This document shows positions 10,422 to 22,506 of a DNA stretch of 64,000 nt, in pieces. The notes under the pieces are model-generated. The model was not told the DNA's origin. It did not search any database and saw nothing but the letters and a program-made list of their open reading frames with translations. The DNA is from Tulasnella sp. 424 (taxonomy: Eukaryota; Basidiomycota; Agaricomycetes; Cantharellales; Tulasnellaceae): contig WSUB01000182.1 in assembly GCA_019633425.1 (NCBI GenBank), positions 1-64,000 of the forward strand, given 5' to 3'. Position numbers and translations under genes: made by a program. Position 1 is the first letter of the stretch, and each line of letters opens with the position of its first letter.

Positions 10422-12817
10422 TTATTGGACATTGGTTCCAGGCTGCAAGGATGGTCAGCGTTTATAATAGCAGGATGTCGAACAGAGACTGCCTTACGTA
10501 GAACCATGTCGTCAAAGCGATCAAAACATAGATGACCATAAGAACCAATCCTTCGAGCCAATTCGTTTTCCCGTCTGAAATGGCATAGTTGACCACTAGG
10601 ATCGAGACGAAAACGACCACCGTCTCGTAAATGTCGAAAACTGCAGAAAAGGTCATGTTCAGTCACAAAAAAACGGTGGAGACTCTGCGTACTTACACAG
10701 ACTGAGAGGTTGCCCGATGATCCAGCCCAGTAGAACAAGGAACGGGATAACAAACAGGGCGATCTGAATACTGGAACCAACAGCGACAGTGATGGCCAAG
10801 TCGAGCTTGTTCTTGACCGATACAGTGACGGCAGTGACGTGCTGTATGGATGGGTCAGTTCACGGACGGGCTCGAATCAAAGAATGAAAGGAATCACCTC
10901 GGCAGCATTGCCCACAAGAGGCAATAGAATCAGTGCGATAAACTCCCGGCTAATGTCCCCAGTGGCCGTCAATCCACTTATGCTGTCGACGAGATATTCG
11001 GCTGTCAGACCGGTCAAGACGGTGACTACAACCAACAGCGCAAAGGCGACGACAGGCTTGAGTTTTTGGTGTTCTTCCTCTGGACCTGAACGCGAAGGAC
11101 TTGATGAGCTCGAGGACGAGCTGCTTGAAGAGGACGAAGAACGGCGACTCGACCGGCTGGAGCTCGAGGTATCGGAATGACCGTGGATAGTCAAACTGGG
11201 TAGGCTTGGCAAATGCGGCATCCTGAAGACTCTGGTTCCTGGAGGGGCGGTAGGCCCATCGACACCTCCGGCCTGATGAGTCTGGGCTGAATGGTACGCC
11301 GAGGCTTCCTTGGAGTATATGTAAGCATGCGTCCATAATTGAAAGACCAGGTAGGCGGCGTAGACGAAGAGGAGAACGATCGATGTTCCCCGGGATATGG
11401 CCAACACGGCGCGGTCAGTCTTGTCTTGATCCTGGCCCGTACTGGCATCGCCAAAGTTTAGGGAGCTGTTGAAGGCGGCGGGAATAACGATAGAGAAGAC
11501 GGAAATGGAGAGGAGAGAAATGTTGAGCTGAGCGGCACGGATGCCGTAACCTTGTTCGTGAAAGCGGAATCCGCCCGCGAAAAAGCACATGCCTGTGGGT
11601 ACAGCTCATTAGACCACAGATAGATACAGCTCAGGGAGGCATGGACGAACCCAATACGAGCAAGCAGTTGCTAAGGATTGAGCCGAGCATAGAAGCTTGA
11701 ACAATACGGAGCTCTCCTTTGGTAAGAGCAAGGATAGCGATGATAAGCTGAAAGGCACTTGGTCAGCCATTAGGTTCCGAATGTGAACTTGAAAACGTGG
11801 CTCACTTCGACGGCATTACCGAATGTGGCATTGAGAAGACCACCCAGTGTCTGTCCGACGCGGATGGCGAGTTCTTCTGTTGCAAAGCCGAGGAGGGCGG
11901 CAAGAGGCACAATCTAGGAGGGAGAGGGATAAGATATCATCAGGTTCCGAGTTGCAGGGACGATTGGGTGCAAGGTTAACTTACACCAAGGAAAGAAAAG
12001 ACGAAAATGACGGTATCGGTTAAGTGGGCGAAGTGCTAGGGAAGAGGCACGCGTTAGAGGTGTGGCCTAGACGGGAGATGAAATAATCGCCGTTGGTGCG
12101 GCGAATGAGACTTACAGCGCCCCAAGCGATAGGTACAAAGACGAGCATGATATTGAGCCAACTGTACGTCGCGATATTGTACAGGCTAACCCTAAGGTTG
12201 GGTGGAGGAGCGAGCTTTCGCTCTGGTTCCAAGAGTTTGTTGAGAGTCTGGACCATGGACGGCTGAAGCCCTTGGATGGGTTGGGGAGCAGTCATGGCGG
12301 GATGCGACGGCAAGGATTGAGCTCTTCTGATACCCATGGGTGCTCGTCCTCCTGGGTTGCGCCTGTTGCGACGACGAGGCCTACCGCGTTCGACGGCTCG
12401 CCCGGCGGTGGTGGGTACGCCCAGGTCGATTTCCTCTTCGTCGTCATCATCGAAAGCGAAATCACGATGCTCATGAGGTGAGCCGATGACAGCTGGACTG
12501 CTTGCATTTGAGTGCATTGTGGTGGTCCTGGGTACGTTGAGATGGGTTGGGCTGACGGAGACATGCTTTCCGGACTCGAGGTCGACGTCGAACGAGTTTG
12601 TGAATTGGGGCGACGCGCTGTTGCGGGTGGCGAAGAACCTATCAGGACTGTGTTTCTCATTGAAGGAGGCAAAGTCTCTCGAGAAGCGTTTGGTTCGTAT
12701 GTCTGGGTCGTCATTTTCTGCAGCGGTGGTGGTCGAATTTGGAACGGAGTTGGAGGACGGGCTGTGCTTCTTTTCGTCCAACGAAGCTGAAGGAATAGAT
12801 ATAGGAGGCTTCACCAT
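10422..12817 (-). CDS. Vacuolar Ca2+/H+ exchanger (CAX/VCX1 family)
   Basis: A polytopic antiporter that would load Ca2+ into the vacuole in exchange for protons. After a long hydrophilic N-terminus (start [12 protein letters not shown] at 12817; the in-frame codon further upstream is not ATG) come transmembrane segments with both CAX repeats: [21 protein letters not shown] in the first half, and [19 protein letters not shown] then [21 protein letters not shown] in the second. The membrane core is split across about seven exons. The last exon codes PGTNVQ and a TAA at 10422-10424. The loop between the two halves is unusually long and nearly pure serine over part of its length, where acidic residues are common in this family. 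Membership is clear, metal specificity is inferred. Confidence 0.88.
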
Positions 12818-14006
12818 AAGTGAGGGGGTGGGTTTCAAAAGGCAGACGGTACTTTGAAGAACGAGATCCTTTTAACGAGGACTGGTGGTGGGAGGGAAAG
12901 AAGGGAAGAGGGGGTGGGTAGGGAGTGATGTGTGGAATGATGAGGGGGAACGCGGGGTGTTTGTCCGGGTGGCACGGTTAAGCTTGGTATTAGATAGATA
13001 GAATCCAACTTTGTAATTCGGCATCATCGTTCATATTTGGCACGGGACACTGACGCCTCCCTCCTCGGCGCCGTCCCAGTTTGCGGAATTTGACGCTGCG
13101 GGGGACGACTGCGACATTATAAGGGCGGCAGAAAGGCCTCAGGCGCGAATACCCATCTCCACCACCATCAACGTCTAAACTCCCTCATCCAGTGCTCGGC
13201 CTTTTCACACACAAGTCGTTGCTTACCCTCAGCCCACATCTATCATTATATCGCAATCGACCAAGCTCCGGATGGCATTCCCTCAAGCGATGCCACAAGT
13301 CCACCAAGACGGGCAAGATCACCATCCACCCATCGGTCGGTTCTCACACTACCCCTTCGCTTCCCTTCTTCGGGATTCCCCCGCCGGGGTAATAAGGCTG
13401 CACGTTCGTCAAGAAATCCAGGGAGGCGGACAATCTCCAACAATCAAATGACAATAATATTCACCCGTACCTCCATGTTCGTAGCTAGCTGTCGCCTGAC
13501 GCCTCGTGTCTCGTGTCAAAAGCTTCGGCGTCTTGGCAAAAGTCCAAAAGGACTGTTCCGATACGCGACGATTCAAACTAGGATAGTCTTGTGGTAAGCG
13601 GAGCGTCGCCTAGATTTCACTCCCTCGCACTAAAACGAGCCTTGCCGTTCAATTTCCGAAGAAAATCATCCTCAGAACCCTCGGCGTCATTCGCTAAGGA
13701 CGTTTCAACCTCTTTGTCGGGTCGATGTGATTCAAGGAACGTCCGAGCGTTCGGGGGCCGAACCCATCTCGGCTTCCGGAGACTTCAGGCCGGGAGCCGG
13801 GCGGACGCCTTATAGAGCCCAGAGCCAGCTAAAGAGAGTACTTAGCAAACCGGCATGATACTTATATATGACCTTGTGCCTCGTCGAAATTGATCCTGCT
13901 TTTACTTTGGGGCGGGCGTGGTTCGGAGTTAACGGTGCTTTTAAGGAGTCACTCGCGGATCAGACTTTTTCTTCCACCACCTTCTCTCTCCACCAGTAAG
14001 CGAACC
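12818..14006. other. Divergent intergenic region between exchanger and DPH3
   Basis: This is about 1.2 kb between two diverging genes, presumably holding both promoters. Pyrimidine-rich tracts lie just upstream of the DPH3 start. The short open frames here have no motif and no plausible introns. No RNA gene was recognised. Confidence 0.5.
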
Positions 14007-14532
14007 ATGGGAGGATACTACGACGAAATAGAGATCGAAGACATGACATGGGACGATGTCAAAAAAGTCTATCATTACCCTTGCCCCTGTGGAGACCGAT
14101 TTGAAATCTCCAAGCCTCAACTCAGGAACTATGAAGACATAGCCACCTGCCCTAGCTGCAGCTTGATTATTCGGGTCATATACGATCCAGTACGCGCACG
14201 TCATAGATACTGCAGCTACCTTATTGTTGACCAAAGCTCATTAGCTCGACTTTGAAGATGACGAAGATGACGAAGACGATGAGCAGGGGTCAGTCGAGGA
14301 GGAGGACAGCACCGAGTCGGCTTCGGATCAAGAGAAAGAAGTCGTAACCTCGATGAAAAAACTTTCCATCGCACCAAACGTTGCCGAACCCGGTCATCCC
14401 GAAGAAACGGAGGGTGACAGTGGAGGGAAAGGGCACTCCAAAGAAAACGCCAAGGCTGCTGACGCTGTAGCTGGGAGCGAAAGTGGAGTAATTGGCGGAA
14501 TATTGAAGAATGTCACTGGTTTCTGGGCTTAG
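14007..14532 (+). CDS. DPH3: DPH3/KTI11 CSL zinc-finger protein with acidic C-terminal extension
   Basis: A small zinc/iron protein that donates electrons in the first step of diphthamide formation on eEF2 and is tied to Elongator function. The start [13 protein letters not shown] at 14007 is typical. The CSL zinc ligands are the CPCG pair and the CPSC pair, followed by LIIRVIYDP. One intron (14190-14244) separates this core from a second exon. That exon starts [13 protein letters not shown] and runs about 95 residues, rich in Asp, Glu, Ser and Lys, ending VTGFWA before TAG at 14530-14532. Most DPH3 proteins stop soon after the acidic stretch at about 80 residues, so this one is roughly twice the usual length. 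Confidence 0.87.
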
Positions 14533-14676
14533 CTCAAGGTACGTTGGAGTCGTTTGCAACGTGCCCCACCACCCGGATGTAACCGTCGTTTCCACAGATC
14601 GATGCTCTTTTGTATCGAAGGCCACTCGGGCCAATTTTCCATTGAGAATATTACAAGTTGAACTACTATACCTTCA

Positions 14677-15763
14677 CTAGGCAATCACATTTCCCCCATT
14701 GGGATGCAAGACTTGGCCAGAAATGTATCCTGAATCTGGACTTGCGAGGAAGACGAAGCAGGTTGCCACTTCGATTGGCTGGCCTGGGCGTCCCATGGGC
14801 ACATTCTCTCCGAACCCCTCTTGAGACTCCTTCGGCATAGTCGCGGCTATAAGTGGAGTCCAGATGGGACCTGGAGCGACGACTAGAGACGAGATGATGT
14901 CAGATTTACCGTTCAAAAACCGTCGCTCATGAAGCTGACCATTGACGCGAATACCCTTCTTCCCTACCAAGGCGTTGCTCAATGCACGAGCAAAGCCAAC
15001 CATGGCACCTTTGGTGGCAGTGTAGTCGATGAGAAGCGGGTGGCCCTTGAAGTGGTTGACACTCGCGTTCATGCTGATGGTGCTGCCTTGCTTCATGTTG
15101 GGAAGCGCGGCTTGAGTGATGAAGAAGTAAGGGTGAATGTTCACGTTGAAGGTATTGATCCACTGCTCAGCGGAAAGTTCGGAAAACTCTTTCTGGACCT
15201 CTTGAGTGCCATGATTGAGGACAAGAGCGTCGACCGCGCCGAACTTGTCCACATGAGACTTGACGAGTTGGTCGCAGTTTTCCTTCTTGGTAAGATCGAG
15301 TGCGATGGTGTTAAGAGTGACTTTGGGAGCTCGTTCCTTGATCATGGAAAGGACGCTTTGCATGTCTTTCTCTTCCTGCGACATTGTGATGATCCGTGAG
15401 CTGAAGATTGCCATGGCTTGCCACATACCCAAGTAAACTGACCTCTTCCAGGTAGTGCAAGGTCAAGTCTGCGCCCTCAAGAGCTGTTCCGGATGCGCAG
15501 ATGAGCCGAGCCCGCCGACCGGCAAGTCGGAATGAGGGTTACTGACCGAACAAGAGAGCAGTGGACCGTCCGATGCCCGAATCTGCTCCAGTTATGATGG
15601 CTTTCTTCCCTTCTAGCTTACCCGCGGCCTTGTATCGAGAGCCATCGTGGAGGGTGTCGTCGACTGGCTGGGGCTTCATAGTATACTGCTGACCCGTGCC
15701 TTCGTGATATTGAGGCTCAGGATGTTGGCTGAGATACTTTTCGTTCTGGGTGGTGGTGGACAT
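14677..15763 (-). CDS. Short-chain dehydrogenase/reductase
   Basis: NAD(P)-dependent oxidoreductase of the classical SDR type. The start at 15763 (MSTTTQNEKYLSQ) gives a hydrophilic N-terminal extension of about 45 residues like that of the bacterial YhdF/YhxC group. The cofactor motif TGADSGIGR follows, then the LVLNHG (NNAG-like) segment, a catalytic Ser in SMNASVN and the YTATKG active site (Tyr-x3-Lys). The C-terminus VAPGPIWTPL...GQVLHPNGGNVIA ends at TAG 14677-14679. Three introns interrupt the gene, one right after the cofactor motif. The substrate cannot be told from sequence. It points away from FAB1 and converges with DPH3. Confidence 0.85.
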
Positions 15764-16293
15764 ATCGAGAGGTGACGAGATACGATGACTGCTAGAGATG
15801 GGGATGGGGGGTTTAAATAAGTGCTTGGTGGTGAGATGGGAAACCGCGGATCGACGGAAGATGCGGAAGAGACCAACGTCATGCTTCCAAGAGGATCACT
15901 CGACGCGATGATCTACATTATCATGTAAAGGACGTTGGGGGTTTGCTTATATGACGCATTCACGCTGTCATCGAGCTCCCCAAGACCCACATTTCTCGAT
16001 TAATACGTGGGAATGTTCTAAGCTTACACAAACATTCGACTGAGCGGTTGAAGCCATAATTAACACGAAGAAATCGCAATATTTGATCTTTGACTCTAAT
16101 GAATGATATGACATGATTCATGATCACAAGTAATTGATTTACTGTGCCTCTTTTCCAAGCTCCCTATCAGTCACTTGTGCGTTGGTCTCCTCAAGCACGT
16201 GCAATTCTCTGTCACCACGCATCATTTAACGCGTTGCAGTCCATAACCCAACACTCACCCCTAATCCCAATTCCGCTTCACCACCCATGTCCA
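15764..16293. other. Bidirectional intergenic region
   Basis: About 530 bp between the divergently read dehydrogenase and the FAB1-like gene. It is AT-rich around 15960-16140 and should contain both promoters. I see no clear TATA box at a usual spacing and no other gene. Confidence 0.5.
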
Positions 16294-19200
16294 ATGGATG
16301 CCAATGCCAACACTCCCGAGCCTCGCTCTAAACCTCTTCCAGATCTTCCCCCAGCTCCAGAACCCAAGGGCAAGCGACCACACTCCAACGACGACTTGAG
16401 CGCCCCGCCGCTTCCCCTCGCAGCTACGCTGCACCTTCGTCGTTTGCTCTCAAATGCGCTAAACGAGGAACACATTGACTTTCAATGGCTTCCTCACCTC
16501 GAAGACGCTCTTCAAGCACTCATATCCGCAGTCAGGAGCGGAAGTTGGATCACTGGATCCAAGCAGAGGCGTCTGGCCCTGCGCGCTGCTTCAAGCCTCC
16601 AGGGAGCCCCATCTCAGTCTCAAGAGCCGGGCGTTCCTCCCACCCCGAGTAATACAGAAGTCCAAGACTCTCATTTTTTGGACTCGGACTGGGTTCACGC
16701 GGACGAAGGATCTGACAAGGCATTCAACGCCGCCCTGCTCGCCAAATTAGACACCAGGATAGCAGAATCCGTCGTCCCAGCACCAGCCTCGATTCCTACC
16801 CATCTAGTCATTACTTTGGCCCCACAAGAACCCGCACACCAGTTCCCTGACCTCGGCATCGACTTTGACCTTCGCCCTCACCGCGAAGGATGTACGTTTG
16901 CCGTCAGGAGCTTTTCGCTCCCGTTCTATGACGACGATTCAGGAGCACGTCATGGCTCCGGGGGTCAAATCCTTGTCGGGTTTGAAGAATGGAAAGGTAA
17001 TTAACTCATCTTCGTCTCACTCGGGATCTGGTCTTGACGGAAGAATTCTCTCAGCCATCGCCTTCCAACCTTCCATGTCCGAGGTCCGGATCGTTGGGGG
17101 TGGTTTCACTATCAAAGGACTTCAGAGCAAAAACGATTTCGCTTCCCTTACCAAGGTATTGCAAACTGGGGTGAGTCACGTACCGGGCCTACGAGACCAT
17201 GTTGGTGTGCTGACATGGCTTGAAGATCTACTGCATCTTGTCGCTCCAGCTCGAAGCCGGTCTCTTCAAAGACTATCGTATACCTCTGAAGTACTCAAGC
17301 CCTTCTCATCCCGCTGTTAATGCGAATGCCCATCCTGCCTCGGCCTTGCCTCCTCCTCCGCCTTCACCTGCTCCAAAACCAAACCGTCGTACGAAAGCTT
17401 CGTCAGGCTTATGGAACTTTCTTTCCAAGAAGACGGAAGGGATTCTCAAACCTCTGCAAAGTTCCACCTCCTCGCGTCCAGAAACCGACCAGGATTCTAC
17501 CGTCCAGTCCGCTCCCCATCAACCAGCAAACCCGGGGAGTGGCGCATCTCCCATCTCCGTCCACTTTCCAAACCGCGTCTCTCTCGATCTTGTTCGCACA
17601 ATCTCGCAACATATTCGTCTTTCTTCAACTGATCATGAAGTTCAAGACTCGAGTCTCAGGAGGCTTGATGACCAGCAGATACCTACCACTCCCGTCAAGA
17701 TATTCTCCAAGATCGTAGCCCGGTTGGCCGATGACAAGCTACTCCTATCGACATCTCCAGACGTTCGAATCCCCCCACCATCAGTTCTTATAAAGCTCGC
17801 CAAACGCGAACAACTTCTTAGCTCCAAGGAGAGCGGCATTTCGCCTTCGACTCTAGCGCTCAGCACCTCCGGGAGACTTCGTTTAACAGGAGAGGATAAA
17901 GTCGCTTTAAACTCCCTTGAAGGATGGAATCAGAATTCTTTGGAAGTGCCAAACGAAGATGACCTACTGGCGAAGCTCACAGACGTCCTCGCCTTTGTGC
18001 GGCATCAAAGCATTTGTGTCTTGTACTCCGAGCACGTTCCCGTTCTTGAAAACATTCCAGAGAAGGACGCAACCAAGGGCAAACCCAAAGGGCAGAATGA
18101 AAGGTCCGCTTCTCCCTCACTGGATTCGACTGCCGCGGCCGGATCGGAGGTCTCCACAACAGCTTCAGAGATTACGATGGGATCCACCACCTCGGGTGCA
18201 ACAAATCAAACAGTTACGACGTCTGATTCTCCGCCTTCCAAAGTATCAACTCAGGCTCCGACGACAACTGCCTGCCTACCACCGACCTGGAAGCACTATC
18301 AGTACTTTTCACAAACAGCTGATCGAAGCCTCGGCGAATTTGTGCTCGACATTTGCCAAGAGGCCGAGACCGGCGCTGTCTGTGACCGTGCTGGGTGTGG
18401 TCGGCCACGCAAGGACCACAGAATGGAATGGGTTCACGCGGGAGCAAAAGTCACGGCCAGGGTGGGCGAGGCATCTGAAGCAATTGCTAGCAGTACAAGA
18501 GAAGCTCACATGGATGGTGTGGTCCGATTGTGGAGTAGTTGCAAGAGTTGCAACGAGCAAACAGAGGAGAATGCCATAAGCGACACTGCATTGTGAGTCG
18601 ACTCCCTTCCGGATTCCCTCTCCCTCTAACCCTGTTATAAACAGCAATTACTCTTTTGCAAAGTATCTCGAGCTTATGTTCTATTCGACATCATTTGCCT
18701 ACATCCACCCGACTCTCTGCGAACACACGACTCAAAATCACAAGTCTTTGCCTCCAGCCGATCTGTCGACGAACGAATCAAGAACTAATGTCCGGAGACA
18801 TTTTCAGTACAATAACTTCGTTCTTACGCTCGATATATCGACGATCAGGTCAGACCTATTTGAAGTGAGGATGCCCCGAGTTCACATAATCAAGTCTGTC
18901 GCCGAAGTGAAGAGAGAGGAAGGCTTGGCAAACCCGCGTGATCAGCCTACAAAGTCCGACCGGCCCAATCTTTCCGCCTCCCAGGAAAATGGTCTGGATG
19001 AGGACGGGACCCACCGGGAACGCGATGACTTGAGGCTTGAAATTACGTATTGGTGGAGTGGCCTCAAGGACCATTTGATAAAGCTGGTGAGCGAAGATAT
19101 CTTGTTGCTTGGCGTACTTATCTCAATCCCAGCATTGATAGGAAGATCATCTGGCTGGAGACGGTTATCATGTCAAGGCTAAACGACTACCGACGACGCC

Positions 19201-22200
19201 AGACGACAGTGAAGGCATCGGTGCGACACTCAAATCACGACAGAAGCCTGATTTGTCGACGGCTGGCTCTCATTCGACATCCCCAGAACGCCCAATTGCA
19301 AGCGAATCCGAAACCACCTTGGCCACAACATCATCATCAACGACTGTTGACGACCTTCCTGTCTCAGATCTCCTAAGCACCCTTCGCCAGTCGTTCCAAC
19401 AGACAGAACAAAGCCTATACAAAGCGCTTGCGGAAACACCGGACTGCCACCTTAATGATGTGAGACGGAAGTTTCGCGTCAAGTCAGAGCAAGCCAAACG
19501 AAAATTGGAAAAATGGCAGGCTAATCATGGGACAAAGCCAGACAGCGATGTTGGGCCGTTCGAGTCCGGACCTTTCGAGCCCGGGTGGTGGGCACCTGGA
19601 CATCATCTTATGCCCAAGAGCAGAGTGATTGTTCGAGAGAAAGACTGGGGAAGTATTGTTGCATATACCCTGAGGTAAAGATAAAGCTTCCTGGCGCTGA
19701 AATCTATAATAATACTACGTTTCATAGCTCCCCCGAGTACATTCGAGAATTGTCTAACATGGCAGCAGGAAGAACCGAGTCTTCATCGACCATTTCCAAC
19801 TCACCGATATTAAAGGCAACGTCTCAAGTGAACTCAACCCCTTCAAGCATTTCCCTTGCTTCCGTCACAACCTCCCCGTCCTTGGATGGCACCGTATCTG
19901 CCTTGGGCCAACCCCAAGATGCCGAATCTGACCCAGAAGAAGGACCAGCAGAAGACGCCGACCCGCCCTATTCAGCAATCATTACTCGAAAAGAGCATCC
20001 CAAGGACGCAGCCGGTATCTTGGGTCTCCGGGATGTTTTGCGGAATCAACGATCCATCGATTCGTCCCCTCACACTCCTCATTCAAGCGGATTCTCTGGA
20101 TCCGGCTCTGCGAATGGCTCTGCGTCCTCCGGTGGAGTGTCTTCTGCCTTCAAGTCTCTCGGAAATTCTGCGTCGAAGCTCATTCGCTACGGGCAAGTTC
20201 CAAACAACCCGACGGATACCGGTATGCCTCCAAATGCATGGGCAAGGGCAGAATTAGAACTCAGTCTGCAACCTGCAAGAGGCGAATTTAGAGCGGTCTC
20301 CGGTCCACAGATGACGGCCGCTGGCAGTGGAGGAGGAAAGCTGTCCGATATCCTGGCGCAAGCTGAGGAAGACGCTAGGGCGTTGGGAATCACTCTCCCC
20401 GACCCGTCTACATTCGTGACAGCTTCAGAAGACATCCCAGATAGCCAATCCACACTAAACGACCCTCCTCCTAAGCTCGTGAAAACTCCCTCGACGGTTG
20501 AAGAGACGGAAGAGGGTTCGAGCACCGCCACAGCGACGCCCAGAGTCGGTGGAAACACTTTGCTGCCGACCGGGACCGTTGAGGTTACCCTCCCGGAGTC
20601 AAAAAACCCATCGGAATTGAAAGAGGTGGCGTCTTCTGGCCTGTCACTCCATTCTCAAGAATCAACTGGGAGCACGATTGCCCCTCCAGTGCCTCCAAAA
20701 GATAGGCAGTCTGTGGATCTGAACCGCGACCTACCTACTACTCCGACACCATTGTCTCGGGTCATTCTCCCCGGACCCAAGGATTTGCCGAACTATGCGA
20801 CACCTGGAACTTCAGCTGGGGCCTCGGGTTCAATCACATCCACCGTGGCCTCCGCAATTCGCTACGTCCTCGGATCTCAGGCCCCAATGACACCTCCAAA
20901 GCACCTGGGATTGCTTTCCCTGAACCCTTCGTCGGGCGCTGGAGCTATCTATCCACCTATAGATGATCGTCCCCACCTGAAGTATCAGTTCTCACTTGGT
21001 TGGTTCAATACGTGTTTGAGTAGATCTTTGAAATACTAATGACCATAATAGGGAAAAGGGCCAGGTTTAGCTGCACTGTTTACTTCGCTCGCCAGTTTGA
21101 CTTCCTTCGCAAGCGTTGCAACGTCGATTCGTCTACGACCGATGGCTCTGCATTTGATACTCACATAGTCAGGAGTCTGGAGCGATGTGTCGGGTGGGAA
21201 GCTGAAGGCGGGAAAAGCAAAAGCAGGTCAGACAGAAAAGTTGTGTCGTGGTTGAAAACTGATCAATGAACGGTTCTTATAGCTTTCTCAAGACCGAGGA
21301 TGATAGGTTTATCATCAAGACTCTGGTAAATGCGTGGAATGTAGCAGACCTGTAGGTAATTTTCATACCACACCTGACTCTTTCGCGTAGTTATCGCTCC
21401 GAGTTTATTTTTTTCAGACAGGTGTTATTGGAATTGGCTCCTTCATACTTTCGCTACATGGACATGACAGCATCCCAAGCATCTGTCCTGGCAAAGCTGA
21501 TGGGGTTCTATACCGTTGAGGTTCAAACTCTGGATCCCAAAGGTGGTGGTGGCTCGGGTAAGCTCCCAGGAGTGCTGGTTCCGAAATTTAAATTCAGACC
21601 TTTGTTGTAGTGAAAATGAAGGCCGATCTTCTAGTGATGGAGAACCTTTTCTGGAACCTGAATGTCGCGCCAGGTCGTACATTTGACCTAAAGGGTATTG
21701 CCGGAAGGAAAGTCAAACAGGCCAAAGCTGGAGGAGCCAAGGACAAGAAATCAAAAGATGATGCATCTAGCGAAACTGAAAGACCCAAGGGTGAGCGGCG
21801 ACGAGTCAAGGCTCCCGTGGGTCGGTCTGTTGCCCCCATGGCGGTCCAGAAACCTTTATACGACAATGAATGGATTGAAGGTAGGCTGAGGCCCGTTCAT
21901 CGATAGGCCACAACTCACGCTTGCCGCTAAGGACAACAAAAGACCATGGTCTTGGTTGAGCCACATTCCAAAGCTGTTCTGAAGGAAGCAATACGCAATG
22001 ATGCAGAGTTCCTTGCTAAAAGCAACATTATGGACTATTCGTGGGTGCCAATGTAACTCGATTTCCGTGAGGCCATTTTCTGATGAAACCTTTCCTAGTC
22101 TACTGCTCGGTCTTGACAAGGAGCGACGCCAGATTGCCTGCGGCTTGGTGGACACGATCGGTACGGTGATCTTAAACATCGCTCAATGCGTCCTAACAGT

Positions 22201-22506
22201 TCCTTGGCCTGTTTAGGGAGTTACACTTTTGCTAAAACGCTTGAATACAAGGCGAAGCAAGGTCTTACAGGAGGTTCAGGTCGCGAGATCACGGTGGTAC
22301 CTCCAGTTGAATATCAAGACCGCTTTATCAACGCAATGGAAGGGTACTTCGTAGCGTGTCCAGGTTCGTAGCTTGAAGGCGCTAGTCGATCGTGGGTGTC
22401 TGGTGAATGGAACTAACCCTGTGGGTTCAAATTAGACAAGTGGGGCAAGGGACCGCTGCCTCTTGACGACCCTGGAGACACTGCGGCGCTGCCGACGGTT
22501 TTATGA
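16294..22506 (+). CDS. FAB1/PIKfyve-type phosphatidylinositol-3-phosphate 5-kinase, FYVE-less
   Basis: Lipid kinase that would make PI(3,5)P2 on vacuolar/endosomal membranes. The start at 16294 (MDANANTPEPRSK) leads into a Pro-rich, cysteine-poor N-terminus with no FYVE zinc finger. A CCT/TCP-1-like region follows (IVGGGFTIKGLQSKNDF and LEAGLFKDYRI), then the FAB1-specific cysteine-rich segment (GAVCDRAGCGRPRKDH, SCKSCNEQ, HFNYSFAKYLELMFYS). A long low-complexity linker precedes the C-terminal PIPK domain. Kinase features are SFLKTEDDRFIIKTL with the ATP-binding Lys, PSYFRYMD, GRTFDLKG, SNIMDYSLLLGLD, and a metal-binding Asp in GLVDTIGSYTF. The last exon ends WGKGPLPLDD...LPTVL at TGA 22504-22506. 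About a dozen short introns. Catalytic residues look intact, so an active enzyme is likely. Confidence 0.85.

Noticed and set aside
11080..11180. Plus-strand acidic frame ([14 protein letters not shown]) within 10839-11180
   Set aside because: It is the complement of the serine tract of the exchanger gene, a composition artefact.
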